Below, in pieces: positions 10,633-21,819 of a stretch of DNA of 64,000 bases; within the stretch, counting starts at the first letter, position 1; each line of letters starts with the position of its first letter. The stretch comes from Stomorhina lunata. Its lineage: Eukaryota > Arthropoda > Insecta > Diptera > Rhiniidae. The stretch is from positions 21,628,701-21,692,700 of the forward strand of contig OW121741.1 in NCBI GenBank assembly GCA_933228675.1. Direction: 5' to 3'. Position numbers and translations under genes: made by a program. Under the pieces are notes generated by a model. The model worked only from the letters and a program-made list of their open reading frames with translations, ran no database searches and was not told where the DNA came from.

Positions 10633-12210
10633 TTTCTTCTTCTTCTGTTATCCTTGACTCCCAGTGGAGCATAGGGCCTCAAAAAAAAAAACACGTTACA
10701 CGTTACTAAATATCTGCTCCTCGAGCGTAAAGTAAAGATGATCGCCACTTAGAATTTATCAAAATATGATTAATTTGGTTCTTGTAAGGCCATTCAGTGA
10801 TATCCAAGTAATTTTATGATGAGGTTTATGAGGAAAAATAGTGCCACCTACAACAAGTTTCCTTTCACAGCATGGCTCGATCAATCTTCCTCCGTTATCG
10901 TTTCTTACTCCGAAACTGTGCTAACCAATGTAATGCTCCAAACCGGTATTGTTTGAGCCTACCTTGGCGTCAAGTACCATTGTAATATCACAGTTGTATA
11001 CATTTTGGTTCATCCAACCCCGGAGTGTATCGTAAAATTCATCTTTATCATTTTCAGACTGAATTTCAGTTGGAGCGTAGATATTGATACTTATCACACT
11101 ACGAGCTTTAGTCTTAAGTTTGATTGTCATTAGCCTCCCACTGATATGATACCATGCTCTCATGGCCTTAGCTATTTTTTCGATATCAGGAAGCTCACAT
11201 CACTACTATGCTCATCGCCATCCGGGCGACCCGAGTAAAGAAACACGGTATTTTCATTCCGTACCCCTCCTTGCCCTGTACAACCTGCTTCTTGCAACGC
11301 CAAAAAGTTAATTTTATAACGAGACATTTCACGCCTAAGCTATTCTAATTTTCCAAAACGTGCGCACTTTCCACGTCGCAAACTTTAAGCTTTCTTCAGA
11401 TAGAATTAATTTCATTCATAAGAATGTTCTCGCATAGATTTGGCACCTCTAAAATCCTTGTGCCAGCTGCCGTGACAGGGGGATTTCTCGTATGTTTACC
11501 ACTTCGAGTATTATATTTTTTAATGTTGTTTCTTTTTATGCTTAAAACATCGTAAGTGCTACGTCGATAGGTGATGAGTCCAAAGACACTAGCCACGTTT
11601 GTATAGCGAGCCGCTCGATCCGGGACAGACGTCCGTTTGTAGCCGCAATTAACATGTTGAGCAGACGCTGCAGTTTCGTACTTTATGTAATTTCCACGAC
11701 AACATTCCAATTGAAACAAGTGGTACTTCTCTCAGACAATGAGCAGCATCCGATTCTATTTTTAGACTCATTGAAAGGGACCTACGTTTTAACGCCGACT
11801 CTGAACGGCAAATGCATTAGTTAGAGAAGTCTTACATAGCCTAATACTCAATAACCAGTGGCTAACTGAGTTATGAGGTGAACAGCCGCTTTTTTGAAAA
11901 TTTATTTTTTTCAGGTGGGTCTGGTCGGGATCGAACTTGGGACCTCTGGTATGCTAGACTGATGACTAGCCTGCTATACCATGGCGGTTCACAGTTTCGT
12001 ACAGTTTCGTACAAGTACAATTATCTTAAACCCTTAGACCAAATACGTTAAAATGGCTGCAAGATAACTCCCCCGCATCTTCAACTAGGTTGCACAAGTT
12101 ATCAAGATGTACCAATAGGAGGTTAGAGTAGGAATTGGATACAGTTAATACCTGGTAGCGGGAGATGCCAGGCAACAACTACATCCCATTACATGCCGTT
12201 ATATATTAGA
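10633..12210 (-). mobile_element. LINE-A copy: 5' region, endonuclease, then fused to 3' terminus
   Basis: On the minus strand the 5' leader begins near 12205 (TGTAGTTGTTGCCTGGCATC), followed by a frame with SDRAARYTNV-like sequence (11719-11396). Next is an APE-type endonuclease: SLKFATWKVRT, MSRYKINFLALQEAGCTGQG, a GRPDGD...FLISKK block, ISGRLMTIKLK, INIYAPTE, DITMVLDAKVG, and HKITWISLNG. Stops and frameshifts are present. At about 10700 the sequence jumps directly to the family's 3' end (GGCCCTATGCTCCACTGGGA at 10680-10661), so the entire reverse transcriptase is deleted. A SINE is inserted in the leader at 11682-11991. The catalytic residue D after VL in the usual GDFNA is still present, but G is lost (LDAKVG). 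Confidence 0.85.
11682..11991 (-). mobile_element. tRNA-derived SINE (SINE1), full length with target duplication
   Basis: Minus-strand element of 310 bp. Its right end is a tRNA-like head with an A-box-like TGGTATAGCAGG and a B-box-like GTTCGATCC, spaced as in a tRNA gene, so an internal RNA polymerase III promoter is likely. The tRNA T-stem no longer pairs. A body follows with TCATAACTCAGTTAGCCACT and ends in GGAATGTTGTCGTGGAAATT plus ACATAAA. The 11-bp target-site duplication CAGTTTCGTAC is exact at 11671-11681 and 11992-12002. Other LINE-A copies carry one uninterrupted version of this site (for example near 56930), which confirms insertion. Which LINE mobilised it is unknown. Confidence 0.85.
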
Positions 12211-13390
12211 TATTTCTAAACCTTAGCTTATTAGTAACGGCGAAAGCAAAGTTGTACACCAAATACTTGAACTTTTAGAAAGGACCTCCTTTATGTAGGT
12301 ACTTTGTTGATCTAATTTGTTAAAATGTTGTTACTCCTTGCAACATGAAGATACCTATAAGTTGATTGCTTAATCAACCTAGACCAAGTTAGGTAAACCA
12401 CCACTGGTCCATCCCCTTCATAGCAACCTTAACCGCTGCAGAAAATTAAAGCAGAGTCAAAAAACCCAACATGTTCCTATGGTTTACTGTGTTAATTTCC
12501 TTTCTTCCTCTTAAGTCTATAAGGAACGGAAAGATATTAAGGCAAAAGAAACCCCCCAAAAGTGGAAAGACTAAATTTTCAACAGATACTAAAGTAATTT
12601 AAGTGTTACCAGCTGCAGGTAATCAGGGATGTTATTTCCCAAAGATAGAACTAATATAAACAGCAAAGCTTTTACAGTTTGTCTTTACCGAAAACTTAGA
12701 AATATTTATATTGTATATAATTGTATTTCAAATTTAACCTACCATTAAGCAATTCCAAGAAAAAACTTTGGGGGTTGCAAATGCATATGACTTACTACTT
12801 GTGCATTTATTTTGGGAGGGTGGTAAAATTTGGGGGTGGCAAATCTAGGAAAAAAATTTCAATTTCTTTGACCTATTTTATGGAATGTTTATTAAACTGT
12901 CACATGCATACAAAATTGTTAGTAGGAAGGAATGAATTTCCATCTTTATTTTATGGTTAGACAATTATTTATTTGATGTAACTATTTTAGTAAGATTCAG
13001 CTTTTTACTGCCGTAATTTACTAGAATGTTATTGCTTAAAGGACATTAAAAGTTTTGGTAGTTTTTCAAACATTTGCTTATTTTAGCTACGTCAATTAAT
13101 TTCTCTATAATTTCGCCATGTCTTTTAGGTTTTTACAATTACAAGTATTTCATCCTTCTTTGTTTGGACGATTTTTAAGATATAATTTACACTCATATGT
13201 TCCTTATAGAAAATTTTCCCAATTATCCCTCAAATTCACAGACATTTATTACCCACTGTTTAAGGAACCGAACACACTGGGTAGTTAATTAGATAATGGA
13301 AGTAGGGTGCTCTTAGTGCTTCATAAATTCTGATGTTATTCGAATAATTTTCAGAGTCTTCAAGACTTCAGTTTGGAAAATCCTGAAACC
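12211..13390. other. AT-rich sequence, no gene seen
   Basis: No recognisable coding or element signature. The 79-codon plus frame at 12721-12960 is low-confidence: it is K/F/L rich and lies in A/T-rich DNA. Confidence 0.55.
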
Positions 13391-14060
13391 CAAAAATATA
13401 TCGTCTTGCAACATCTTATGATTCTTTACCTGATACAGTTATTTCAACCAATTCCAATCCCGATCGAAGGACCATAACTAAGCCAATTAGATCTTTTCTT
13501 TCAGTTTGAAGAACTTAAGAAAACTTCAGTTGATATCTCAATAAATTTTAACCATTTGTCACATCTATAGAGAAATTAATTAAGAATATCTTGAAACCTT
13601 AAAATATATCGTCTTGCAATATCTTATGATTCTTTACTTGATATAGTTATTTCAACCAATTCCAATCTATAAAGAAATTGATTTTCAGTTGCTGCAAATT
13701 TTAAGAAAGAGCTTTATAAATCCAATTCCGATCGAAGGACCATTACAACATGAACTTGATCAAACCAAGAACCAAAATCAACTTTAGTTGTTTTGTCAAA
13801 TGTTTTATTCAATTGTCAAATCGATAGAGAAGTTCACTCATTATCAAAAGTCATCTCTAACATTCCTCATTGTTGCTTGATTTTGGGATCTGATATATGA
13901 TATAATGATGATATGGAATCTGATATATTGAAATTCTCTTTATCGTTTATCTAAAGTCAATCGAATCGAACTATAAAAGTCTTTGAGTTTATGAACATTG
14001 ATTTGATCCCGTAATTTCAGCCAATTCGAATCCCGATCGAATGACCATATCCAAGTAAAA
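13391..14060 (+). repeat. Diverged direct repeats (~209 bp and longer spacing)
   Basis: The phrase ATATCGTCTTGCAACATCTT and the following ATGATTCTTTACCTGATA..AGTTATTTCAACCAATTCCAAT occur at about 13392 and 13601 (209 bp apart). CCCGATCGAAGGACCAT-like sequence occurs at about 13460, 13724 and 14030. These are old, partly scrambled tandem units of unknown origin. Confidence 0.75.
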
Positions 14061-14160
14061 AATATACAATTATTTCAAAAGGTAATAAACGGTAAGGCGG
14101 TCACGATGTTGCACTGTTTGAGTGAGTAGCGCGCGTTCTCTGTGGAGACATTTTTTAAGA

Positions 14161-14640
14161 GTTTTTAAGAGAGTGATTCCCACGTAATTGCTCGTCGACG
14201 ATTTTGTTCAAAGTTCGGTATTAGGGGAATATGTGATGGATCGAGTGAAATTTAAGTCGTTCGTGGGTGCAGAGATTCCAGGCAACTGCTTCGACTATAA
14301 ATGGTGGGTGGCGCCGTTTTTATTACCGATTGTGCGTATTGTGCGTAATGTGCGTAATGATTTCTACGTAATTGCTCGTTGACAATTTTGTTCAAAGTTC
14401 AGAATTCGGGGACTACGTGATGGATCGAGTGTAAATTTAAGTGGTAAATGGGTACAAAGATTCCACTCAACTGCTTCGGCTGTGACTGTCCCTACATTTT
14501 CAAAAGTAATGATTCCTACGTAATTGCTTATTGACCATTCAGTTCTTGTTCGGTATTTGAGAATACGCGATGGATCGAGTGTAAATTTAAGTGGTTCGTA
14601 GATGTAGAGATTCCGCGCAAATACTTTAGCTATGAATGTT
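14161..14640 (+). repeat. Three tandem copies of a 150-184-bp repeat
   Basis: Units begin with ACGTAATTGCT at 14182, 14366 and 14518. Each continues through TTTTGTTCAAAGTTCGG, TGATGGATCGAGTG, AAATTTAAGT and an ATTCCACGCAACTGCTT-like segment. Spacing is 184 and 152 bp. A fourth, partial unit lies apart at 15130-15197. Short frames run through them but are interrupted, and I recognise no protein. Confidence 0.85.
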
Positions 14641-14719
14641 CCACGACCATAACCCAGTCGATCTTCCAGGATTCTCAAAAACCTTGAACTGGTTGAAAGC
14701 AGTTTAAGTGGGACTTGCA

Positions 14720-14828
14720 AGAGCCTAATACTCAATAAGCAGTGGCTAGCTGAGTTATGAGGTGAACTTGATACCTCTGGTATGCTAGGAGAATGACTAA
14801 CCTGCTATACCACGGCGGTTCACTTCTC
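14720..14828 (-). mobile_element. Deleted second copy of SINE1
   Basis: AGCCTAATACTCAATAA and GAGTTATGAGGTGAAC, then ACCTCTGGTATGCTAG...CCTGCTATACCACGGCGG, match the SINE at 11682-11991 in the same orientation. About 55 bp containing the B box and the A/T linker are missing. Only the head and the middle body remain. It sits directly against a LINE-A reverse transcriptase fragment. Confidence 0.8.
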
Positions 14829-15122
14829 ACTTCTTATCCTCGCCATGGACAATAGCATGCGCTCGTCTCTGAATTGTCAATACACACCCTTAAAGCATCT
14901 CGAGGACTTAAAATGTGCCGATGACGTGTATCTTTTAAGCCAAAACTTAGGTCACTTTCAGGAAAATACTGACACTATCACTGTTGACTCTCGGCCAGAT
15001 GTGCTGGAAATCAATATTTCCAAGACAAAGATTATGACTGGAGGCCAAACATCAATGTGGATAACGTGGTTAATTATCTGGGAAGTTTGGTATCTTCAAG
15101 AGGTGGCGTCGACGAGGGTATT
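14829..15122 (+). pseudogene. LINE-A reverse transcriptase fragment with CADD instead of YADD
   Basis: The plus strand reads LAMDNSMRSS, then LEDLKCADDVYLLSQNLGHF (CADD at 14914-14925), VLEINISKTKIMTGG and, after a frameshift, INVDNVVNYLGSLVSSRGG with VDEGI. This is the same domain segment as 9290-9560. The catalytic motif has Tyr replaced by Cys, and a frameshift near 15045 breaks the frame. The fragment ends abruptly at about 15122, where a unit of the 14.2-kb tandem repeat begins. Confidence 0.8.
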
Positions 15123-15129
15123 GATTCCT

Positions 15130-15197
15130 ACGTAATTGCTTGTCGAAAATTTTGTTTAAAATTTGGTTTTCAGGGAATACGTAATGGTTCGAGTGTA
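15130..15197 (+). repeat. Isolated unit of the 14.2-kb repeat
   Basis: ACGTAATTGCTTGTCGAAAA, then GGGAATACGTAATGGTTCGA and GTGTAAAT, match the first part of the units at 14182-14640. It links a LINE fragment on its left to a transposase fragment on its right. Confidence 0.75.
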
Positions 15198-15540
15198 AAT
15201 AATAAAAGAGCTGCCTCACTGGAACTTTCAAGAGCGATTATTCATGAAATTTTAAAAGGGAACTGAAGTTTCGTTCAAGAACTGAAAGAATGAGACTTTG
15301 GTTTACGCAAAAATGAAACGATATTGGAGCGTTTTCGCACTGTAAATCCCATTTCCCAGCTACGAGGCTCATTTTCACTTAAACGGCCACGTCAATAGAC
15401 AAAACTGCCGTTATTGGTCTCCAAAAAGTCGCAAACCTCGTACCCCTCACACACGTAGTTTCAACTGGTTGAGGCGATTTCCAGAGCTACGATCCATACG
15501 TACCGTTTTAAAACTTAAGTTCACGCTCTTCATCTTATCT
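15198..15540 (+). pseudogene. Tc1/mariner-type transposase fragment
   Basis: The plus strand reads KRAASLELSRAIIHEILKGN, matching the second helix-turn-helix region ('R-SxxLxxSxSTVxRIL'). After frameshifts it reads SHFHLNGHVNRQNCRYWSPK, matching the block just after the first catalytic Asp of mariner-like transposases ('DEAHFxLNGxVNxQNCRxW'). The Asp-Glu pair itself is lost or changed (GSFS/SHF context). Stops and frameshifts are frequent and no terminal inverted repeats are visible. It is more diverged than the two elements at 17.7 and 33.2 kb. Confidence 0.65.
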
Positions 15541-17019
15541 TTGAATTCTTATGAAGAGACATTTTGTAAAGCTTCTGACGGCTTAAATAATGTTTTTAGC
15601 GATGCCAACAGATGACAGTCTGACTGCCAAAAGTTTTGGTGCTAGCCGTTTTTTAACTCTAGTTTTCGAGATATAGCAAATTTATAAAAATGGAGGAGGT
15701 TGAGCAATTAATATTCGCAACCCCTATTATTTGCTTAATTTATGGTCTCTTTGGCAGTAGTAATTTGTAAGAAAAGAAAGCCAATAGATTTCTATTTATC
15801 TGGATAAGGGACTTATCCAGTCCTAAATCTAAAGATACCCGGTATTTCCCTGTGTTCATTTACAAAAAAACCAACTTGTTGGAAATTTTCGACTACGTAA
15901 GGTTCACACGGAAGAGAATATGATTTTTAGTTTGTTTTCCCAAAATGCGAAAAACGAACCTCGCATACTCGGATATACATTAATATTATTGTTGTTTTTA
16001 CGAGTATTTCCTCAAATCAATAAAAAATTAATTCTTGTTCATTTGTTTACACTAGGAACAAAATATCATTCAAATTTATCAATAACCCAAATATCAACAG
16101 AAATGACAGTTATTGGGACAATCTTGAAAAATTACCTGCTCTTTTATTGACATTATCTTAAATCTCAGCTGTTTTCAATACAAAACATAAATAATAAATA
16201 AAAACTACCGCCGGCTCCAAAAAAGCTTCCCCTTCTACATTTTTGGAAGCATGACATTTAGCCTGTTTTGTCTAACTTTTTGATAAAACGATTTGACATT
16301 TGTAAATTATAAATTTGATGGAACTTGTCTGTTTGTCTAGAAATTAAAGAAAATTTGTTTTTCGACAAAATTTAAGTTATAAATAAATCCATTAAGAGAA
16401 ATGAAACCGGTAGATACATAAAATAGAGACTGGGTACTATTTTTTTCTTGTGAATGAAAATAGTGTTTTGTTTTAAAAATAGGGGGATTTTTTGGAATCG
16501 AATAATTTCCCTTTCCTTTCAATATAATAACAAAATTAAAACTCACTCCTTAACACTCTCAAAACACTCATTCCATTAAGCAAAAAAAAAACTCAGTTTA
16601 AGAAAACAAACTTGTTACAATTTTTTGTAGTCAAAATAAAAACCAGAAAACAAACATCAAGTCTAAATGTCAGAATAAAGAAAATGACGTAACATACGCA
16701 TACAAATTAAAAAAAAGTGCGTGTGCGTTTTAGCTTTTCTTTACCAATGCGTGTGTATGTATCCATTGCTCCAAGTTTGTTTTTTTTTGTTTCTTTTGAA
16801 ATATTTTTGTTTTTGTTGACAGTAGTAAAAAGACAACAACAAAATCTAAGAAAAATATGTATAAACAACAAAGAAGCAACAACAATTTATTTGCCGGCCA
16901 ATGACCCTCTCCCTCTATCTCTTTCTATGTGTAAAATCTAACGGTACTATTAGTAAAACGAATACTTTATGTTGAGTGTGAGTCAGGGATGGAAAACATA
17001 ATATGATTACACTTTTTAT
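15541..17019. other. AT-rich intergenic sequence, no gene seen
   Basis: Only short frames, for example 76 codons at 15920-16150 and 74 codons at 16717-16941, with F/L/S-rich compositions typical of A/T-rich noncoding DNA. Simple-sequence tracts occur near 16850 (CAACAACAAA). Confidence 0.55.
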
Positions 17020-17739
17020 ACCCACAATCAACAAAAAAAAAAATATACCCCCATATTGAGATTTTCATTAATTTGTAATTTCCTTAATATCGGCTCAAAA
17101 ACCAAAAGGGATATATATTCTGAATCCTTATGAAATTCTAAGACGATGTCCGCCTGTCTGTTTATCTGCCTGTCCAACTGTCTGTTGAAATCACAATAAC
17201 ACCTAAACAAAAAGTGCTAGATCACTGAAACTTGGCAAAGATATTCGTTATTTCAGGAAAAAATTGGTATTGAAATTGGGCAAAATTGGTTCACATTTGA
17301 CCATAGCTCCCGTATAACCTCGTCTATGCTAATTACTAACTTGGTAATAAATGGGAAATTAAAACAGTTATGATGATAAAATTTAGTATATATGTAGATG
17401 TTTTTCATAAGCACTAGGCAGCATATAAAATTTCATCGAAATCGATTCACATTTAACCATAGCTCCCATACAAAAAACTTAAGAAAACAGCCTAAATTCC
17501 ACCATAAATACACTTGAATGCCAATAAATGATAAACTGTAGTAGCTATGGCCACTAAATTTAGCACAAGAAAGTCTTATGTGAATACCAGCCAGTGTGCC
17601 AAATCGGTCCATATTTGAGTTATTTGACCATAGCTCCCATATAAAAAACTTCCGGAAACACTAAAATACAAAATGAAAAGGGGGTTTATATCCGTCTGAT
17701 AAAATCGCGATAACGCCTTAACGAAAAGAGCAAGACATA
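17020..17739. repeat. Degenerate tandem repeat family R, left part
   Basis: Recurring phrases such as TTGACCATAGCTCCCATA, CGGTCCATATTTGA and AAGAGC, plus CCTGTCTG runs near 17155, mark a noncoding repeat. Its right side continues beyond the mariner insertion at 17740, where the sequence after the element picks up as AAATTTTACAAAAGTATTTTCG, as in the later units. Copies of the same phrases appear in diverged form at 39.2-41.9 kb. Confidence 0.75.
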
Positions 17740-19005
17740 TCGGGTGTTTTTTATTGAGGTATAGAACTTTAAGTTGGCATCACTTTTTTAACTGGCGGCC
17801 ATTTTGGCAGCTGTTAAGTGATTAATATTTAGTTTGGTTTGCCATTTCATCATGAACAGGTTGACAGAAGAACAACGCTTGCAAATCGTGCAAATTTATT
17901 TCGAAAATAATGGTTCAGTTCGCGAAGTTTACCGCAAGCTCCGTCCATTTTATGGTCGACATAATCGTCCATCAGAGCAATTAATTCGGTTAACCATGGA
18001 TCGTTTTCGCACTACGTTTACTCTATGTGATAATACGCATCCGCAGCGACGTCGAACAGTGCGCACCGAAGAAACAATTGCCGCTGTAGAGCAAAGTGTT
18101 GAAGAGGACCCGAATGAATCGATTCGCCACCGTGCACAGCAATTGGAGCTTTGTCCATGAACTTTATGGAAGATTTTGCGCAAAGATCTTGGCTTGCGAC
18201 CTTACAAGATCCAGCTTGTGCAAGAATTAAAGCCGCGAGACCATGCAATGCGTCGTGATTTTGGTGTATGGGCCGAAAATGAGATTGATCTCGATGCTGA
18301 TTTTCATCGCAAAATTTTGTTCAGTGATGAGGCTCATTTTTGGTTGAATGGCTACGTCAACAAGCAAAATTGCCGCATTTGGAGTGACTGTGACTGTGAC
18401 TGTTTGGTGTGCTCTATGGGCTGGTGGAGTCATTGGGCCATACTTCTTCCGAAATAATGCTGGAGAGTCAGTTACCTTAAATGGAGACCGGTATAGAGCC
18501 ATGATAACCGACTATTTTGTTCCCCAATTGGATGGCATGAATGTGGATGAGTTGTGGTTCCAACAAGACGGCGCTACATGCCACACAGCGCACGTCACAA
18601 TTGATTTATTGAAGGAAACATTCGATGAGTGCATAATTTCGCGGAATGGACCTGTCAATTGGCCACCAAGATCGTGCGATTTGACACCACTGGGTTATTT
18701 TCTTTGAGGATATGTGAAGTCGCTCGTCTACGCCAACAAACCAGAAACGTTCGGGGAACTTGGGAGCCAACATTCGTGGCGTTATTGCCAACATACGGCC
18801 CCATATGCTCGAAAAAGTAGTTGAAAATTGGACCTGTAGAATTGGATTTATTCGAGCCAGCCGCGGCGGCCACATGCCCGAAATCATATTTAAACATTAA
18901 TGACATAAAATTATCCTTCCAATAAAGCCAAATTGATGGACATTAAAACGATTTTCTTGTGTTTTATTTCAATTCGAAGTTCTATACCTCTAAAAAAACA
19001 CCCAT
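17740..19005 (+). mobile_element. DD41D mariner element, copy 1
   Basis: A 1.27-kb element with terminal inverted repeats of about 28 bp. The left end reads GGGTGTTTTTTATTGAGGTA then TAGAACTT. The right end is the complement, ending AGGTATAGAACTTCG when read inward. It is flanked by TA (17738-17739 and 19006-19007), as expected for Tc1/mariner. The catalytic spacing (see transposase entry) is 41 residues, which places it with the DD41D group; I associate that group with the 'rosa' elements of tephritid flies (from memory, not searched). It interrupts a unit of repeat family R. Confidence 0.9.
17852..18900 (+). pseudogene. DD41D mariner transposase, inactivated
   Basis: The first ATG is 17852 (MNRLTEEQRLQIVQIYFE). 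An N-terminal helix-turn-helix region spans roughly residues 1-110, followed by the DDE catalytic domain. The first Asp lies in LFSDEAHFWLNGYVNKQN (codon 18326). The second is in ELWFQQDGATCHTAH (codon 18567). The third position, in DLTPLGYFL (codon 18693), is Gly instead of Asp. The spacing is 41 residues. Inactivating changes seen: TGA at 18158, a deletion patched with (GTGACT)3 at 18384-18403 that shifts the frame, TGA at 18705 where the other copy has Trp, and a further frameshift near 18753. It ends in GGHMPEIIFKH. It cannot make a functional enzyme as read. Confidence 0.9.
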
Positions 19006-19007
19006 TA

Positions 19008-20300
19008 CAAAATTTTACAAAAGTATTTTCGATATCTTAAGAAAGTTGTGTTAGAGCTCTCATATAACCCCGGCCCGGGAATCACATTAATGCTGATAAA
19101 TTTAATACAATTGTAATAGAAATGACGACCAAATTTAGAATAGAGAAGTTTTATGCAACTATTGGTCAGTATATCAAATTTTATAGGAATCGGTCCATAT
19201 TTGACTATAGCTTTCATATAAAAACCAAAAAAAAATGTAACAAAAACCATTTAAAGCTATTAAATTAGAAACTATGAAGTTATTAACTTTACGGTTTTAA
19301 AAGTGAACGCACAAGAAAGTCTTTTATGAATACCGGCCAGTGTGCCAATTTTTGTTACAATCGGTCCATATTTAAGCTATTTGACCATAGCTCTCATATA
19401 AAAAAAAAACTTACGGAAACACAAAAATACAAAAGCGCGATAACGCCTTAACAAAAAGAGCTAGAGGAACCGAATTTTACAAAAGTATTTTCGATGTCTT
19501 GAGAAAGTCGTGTATTGAAAATGGTCGAAATCGGCTGACATTTGGTAAGATCACCCATATAACCTCGCCCAGGGAATCACATTAATGCTGATAAATTGAA
19601 TACAATTGTAATAGAAATGACGACTAAATTTGGAATAGAGAAGTTTTATGCAACTATTGGTCAGTATATCAAATTTTATAGGAATCGGTCCATATTTGAC
19701 TATAGCTTTCATATAAAAACCAAAAAAAAATGTAACAAAAACCATTTAAAAGCTATTAAATTAGAAACTATGAAGTTATTAACTTTACGGTTTTAAAAGT
19801 GAACGCACAAGAAAGTCTTTTATAAATACCGGCCAGTGTGCCAATTTTTGTTACAATCGGTCCATATTTAAGCTATTTCACCATAGCTCTCATATAAAAA
19901 AAACTTACGGAAACACAAAAATACAAAAGCGCGATAACGCCTTAACAAAAAGAGCTAGAGGAACCGAATTTTACAAAAGTATTTTCGATGTCTTGAGAAA
20001 GTCGTGTATTGAAAATGGTCGAAATCGGCTCACATTTGGTAGATCACCCATATAACCTCGCCCCGGGAATCACATTAATGCTGATAAATTGAATACAATT
20101 GTAATAGAAATGACGACTAAATTTGGAATAGAGAAGTTTTATGCAACTATTGGTCAGTATATCAAATTTGATAGGAATCGATCCATATTTGACTATAGCT
20201 TTCATATAAAAACCACTCCCGGAAATCAAAAAAAAAATGTAACAAAGACCAGTTACAAGCTATTAAATCAAAAACTATGGGATTTTTAATTTTGCGGTAA
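19008..20300. repeat. Tandem ~494-bp repeat (family R), about 2.6 units
   Basis: ATCACATTAATGCTGATAAA occurs at 19081, 19576 and 20069, giving periods of 495 and 493 bp. The units are nearly identical, including GAAATGACGACTAAATTTGG and GCGCGATAACGCCTTAACAA, so the duplication is recent. Frames of 60-80 codons appear on both strands in each unit only because the units are copies, and none looks like a known protein. The last unit decays after about 20290. Confidence 0.9.
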
Positions 20301-20360
20301 ATTAATTAAATATAAAATATTTTTTTTCATGATATTTTTTTATAAAGTTTGAAAGTTGAC

Positions 20361-20605
20361 ATTATGTGTGAAACTACATCATTTAAAGGACCACCAAGCG
20401 AAATGTTGCAAGCATTGATTCTTTTGAGGTAACTTCGACCACTTTTTGACACATATTGGGCGGTATTTCAGCCATAACTTAACGAATTTTGGTTTTTAAG
20501 TGCTCAAGAGTTAAAGGTTTATCTGCATAAACACGGCTTTTCGTGTAGCCCCACAAAAAAGTCCAATGGTGTCAAATCGCATGATCTTGGTGGCCATTAA
20601 TTGTT
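20361..20605 (-). pseudogene. C-terminal fragment of a second mariner-type transposase
   Basis: The minus strand reads NWPPRSCDLTPLDFFLWGY, TKSRVYADKPLTLEHLKTKI, VMAEIPPNMCQKVVE and, after a frameshift, RINACNISLGGPLNDVVSHI. This parallels the end of the 17.7-kb transposase (NWPPRSCDLTPLDYFLWGYV...NIRPHMLEKVVENW...RGGHMPEI) but is much diverged, so it comes from a different element of the same group. The third catalytic Asp is kept. No ends or upstream domain are found. Confidence 0.8.
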
Positions 20606-21819
20606 CCGATTAATTGTCTAATATAAAATTTTAGGTACTTTAGTATTGTATAGTTTCGAATCTGATACCCATCAAATAAGTAATTTTTGAAGCCGATAAC
20701 TTTAAAATTTTTAAAATGGTACCATCATAGTTCAAAAAGCACTTTTTGTTTTTATATTTGGTACAAAATCAAGAAAACCATTTTCCATCTCTGGCATGAG
20801 TATTAGGGCGCTCCTTAATGCAAAATGTTAATTTTCAATAACTCTGCTCATTCAAATTGGAGCATACAAAAATTAGTCCAAAAATCTGAGGATGAAAAAG
20901 AAAGCTATACTACGACCACACAGACCAACGTTCTTTTATAAGCACCATATCGGCTTCTTCCAAAGTCAGAAGATATGTCAATTAGGCCGATGCATCCTTA
21001 GAGTTAAGAAAATTTAAGTGGAAATACATACCATTATCACAGATTCAGGCTTTAGAGGTTTTTCCTTACCAAGCTTTTTGCTTGGTTTTGAGATGAAGTG
21101 AATGAAAGCGTAAAACGCTAGTTTCTACTTCAGGCACTTGTGTCTGGGAGAAGTTCTTCTTCATAAAGCTCTTTCTTAGTTTTGTGATAAAGAGACTCCA
21201 CTTGCAGCCAACGAAATTAAAACACTAGTTTCTTCAGAATGCTTCCAGTATTCAGAAACTCTTCCTTACAGAGATTTTTTGCTTCGTTTCGAAGAGATGG
21301 TATTTCCCCAGCAAAAACTAAACTTCCTCTTCGAAAGTATGGAATTTTAAACTATAAGTTTCGGCTTTTTTGTACATTTTTTCGGATTAAATGATCATCT
21401 CATATCATACTCTACTTGTGTACGTGTTTAAGCCCTTTTTTGACATATTTCCCTTATTCCCGAAATCATTTATTTTTTGGTTTTGACATTTTGGCACATA
21501 CTTTGCGAAACCATAAAATATTAATGTACCCAAGTATTGCACTGCTTTTTCTTAAATTCAACTACGCATTTTATTGATTTTTTTGTTACAACAACTCCCA
21601 ACATAATGTGCCCTTAAATTCTAGTTCTGTTTTTGTGCTTCTTTGGCAGGGGATGATGACTGTTCTAATTTCTTTCAATTGTAACCTAAACCATGTGTTT
21701 TTGAGAGGACTTTAAGTTAATATTTAATAGTCTTGGATGGTTTGCTAAAGTATTTATGCTGACTTCTTTTTCATTGTGTTTATGTGTTCACAGGGTGTCA
21801 AGGAAAATGATTTATAAAT
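20606..21819. other. No gene; possible old repeats
   Basis: AT-rich. Between 21020 and 21310 phrases such as CTTACCAAGCTTTTTGCTT and CTTACAGAGATTTTTTGCTT, and AAAACGCTAGTTTCT and AAAACACTAGTTTCTTC, recur, suggesting degenerate repeats of about 100-200 bp. No coding signature. Confidence 0.45.

Noticed and set aside
11900..11991. A tRNA gene on the minus strand (A box, B box)
   Set aside because: The T-stem and acceptor stem do not pair, the unit continues into a 310-bp body with target duplications, and a deleted copy exists at 14.7 kb, so it is a SINE.
17950..18250. Minus-strand genes overlapping the mariner element
   Set aside because: They are opposite-strand shadows of the transposase reading frame; the same shadows recur at 33386-33669.
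19005..20289. A conserved 60-80-codon protein present three times
   Set aside because: The frames are repeated only because the 494-bp unit is repeated; stops and strand overlap argue against coding.
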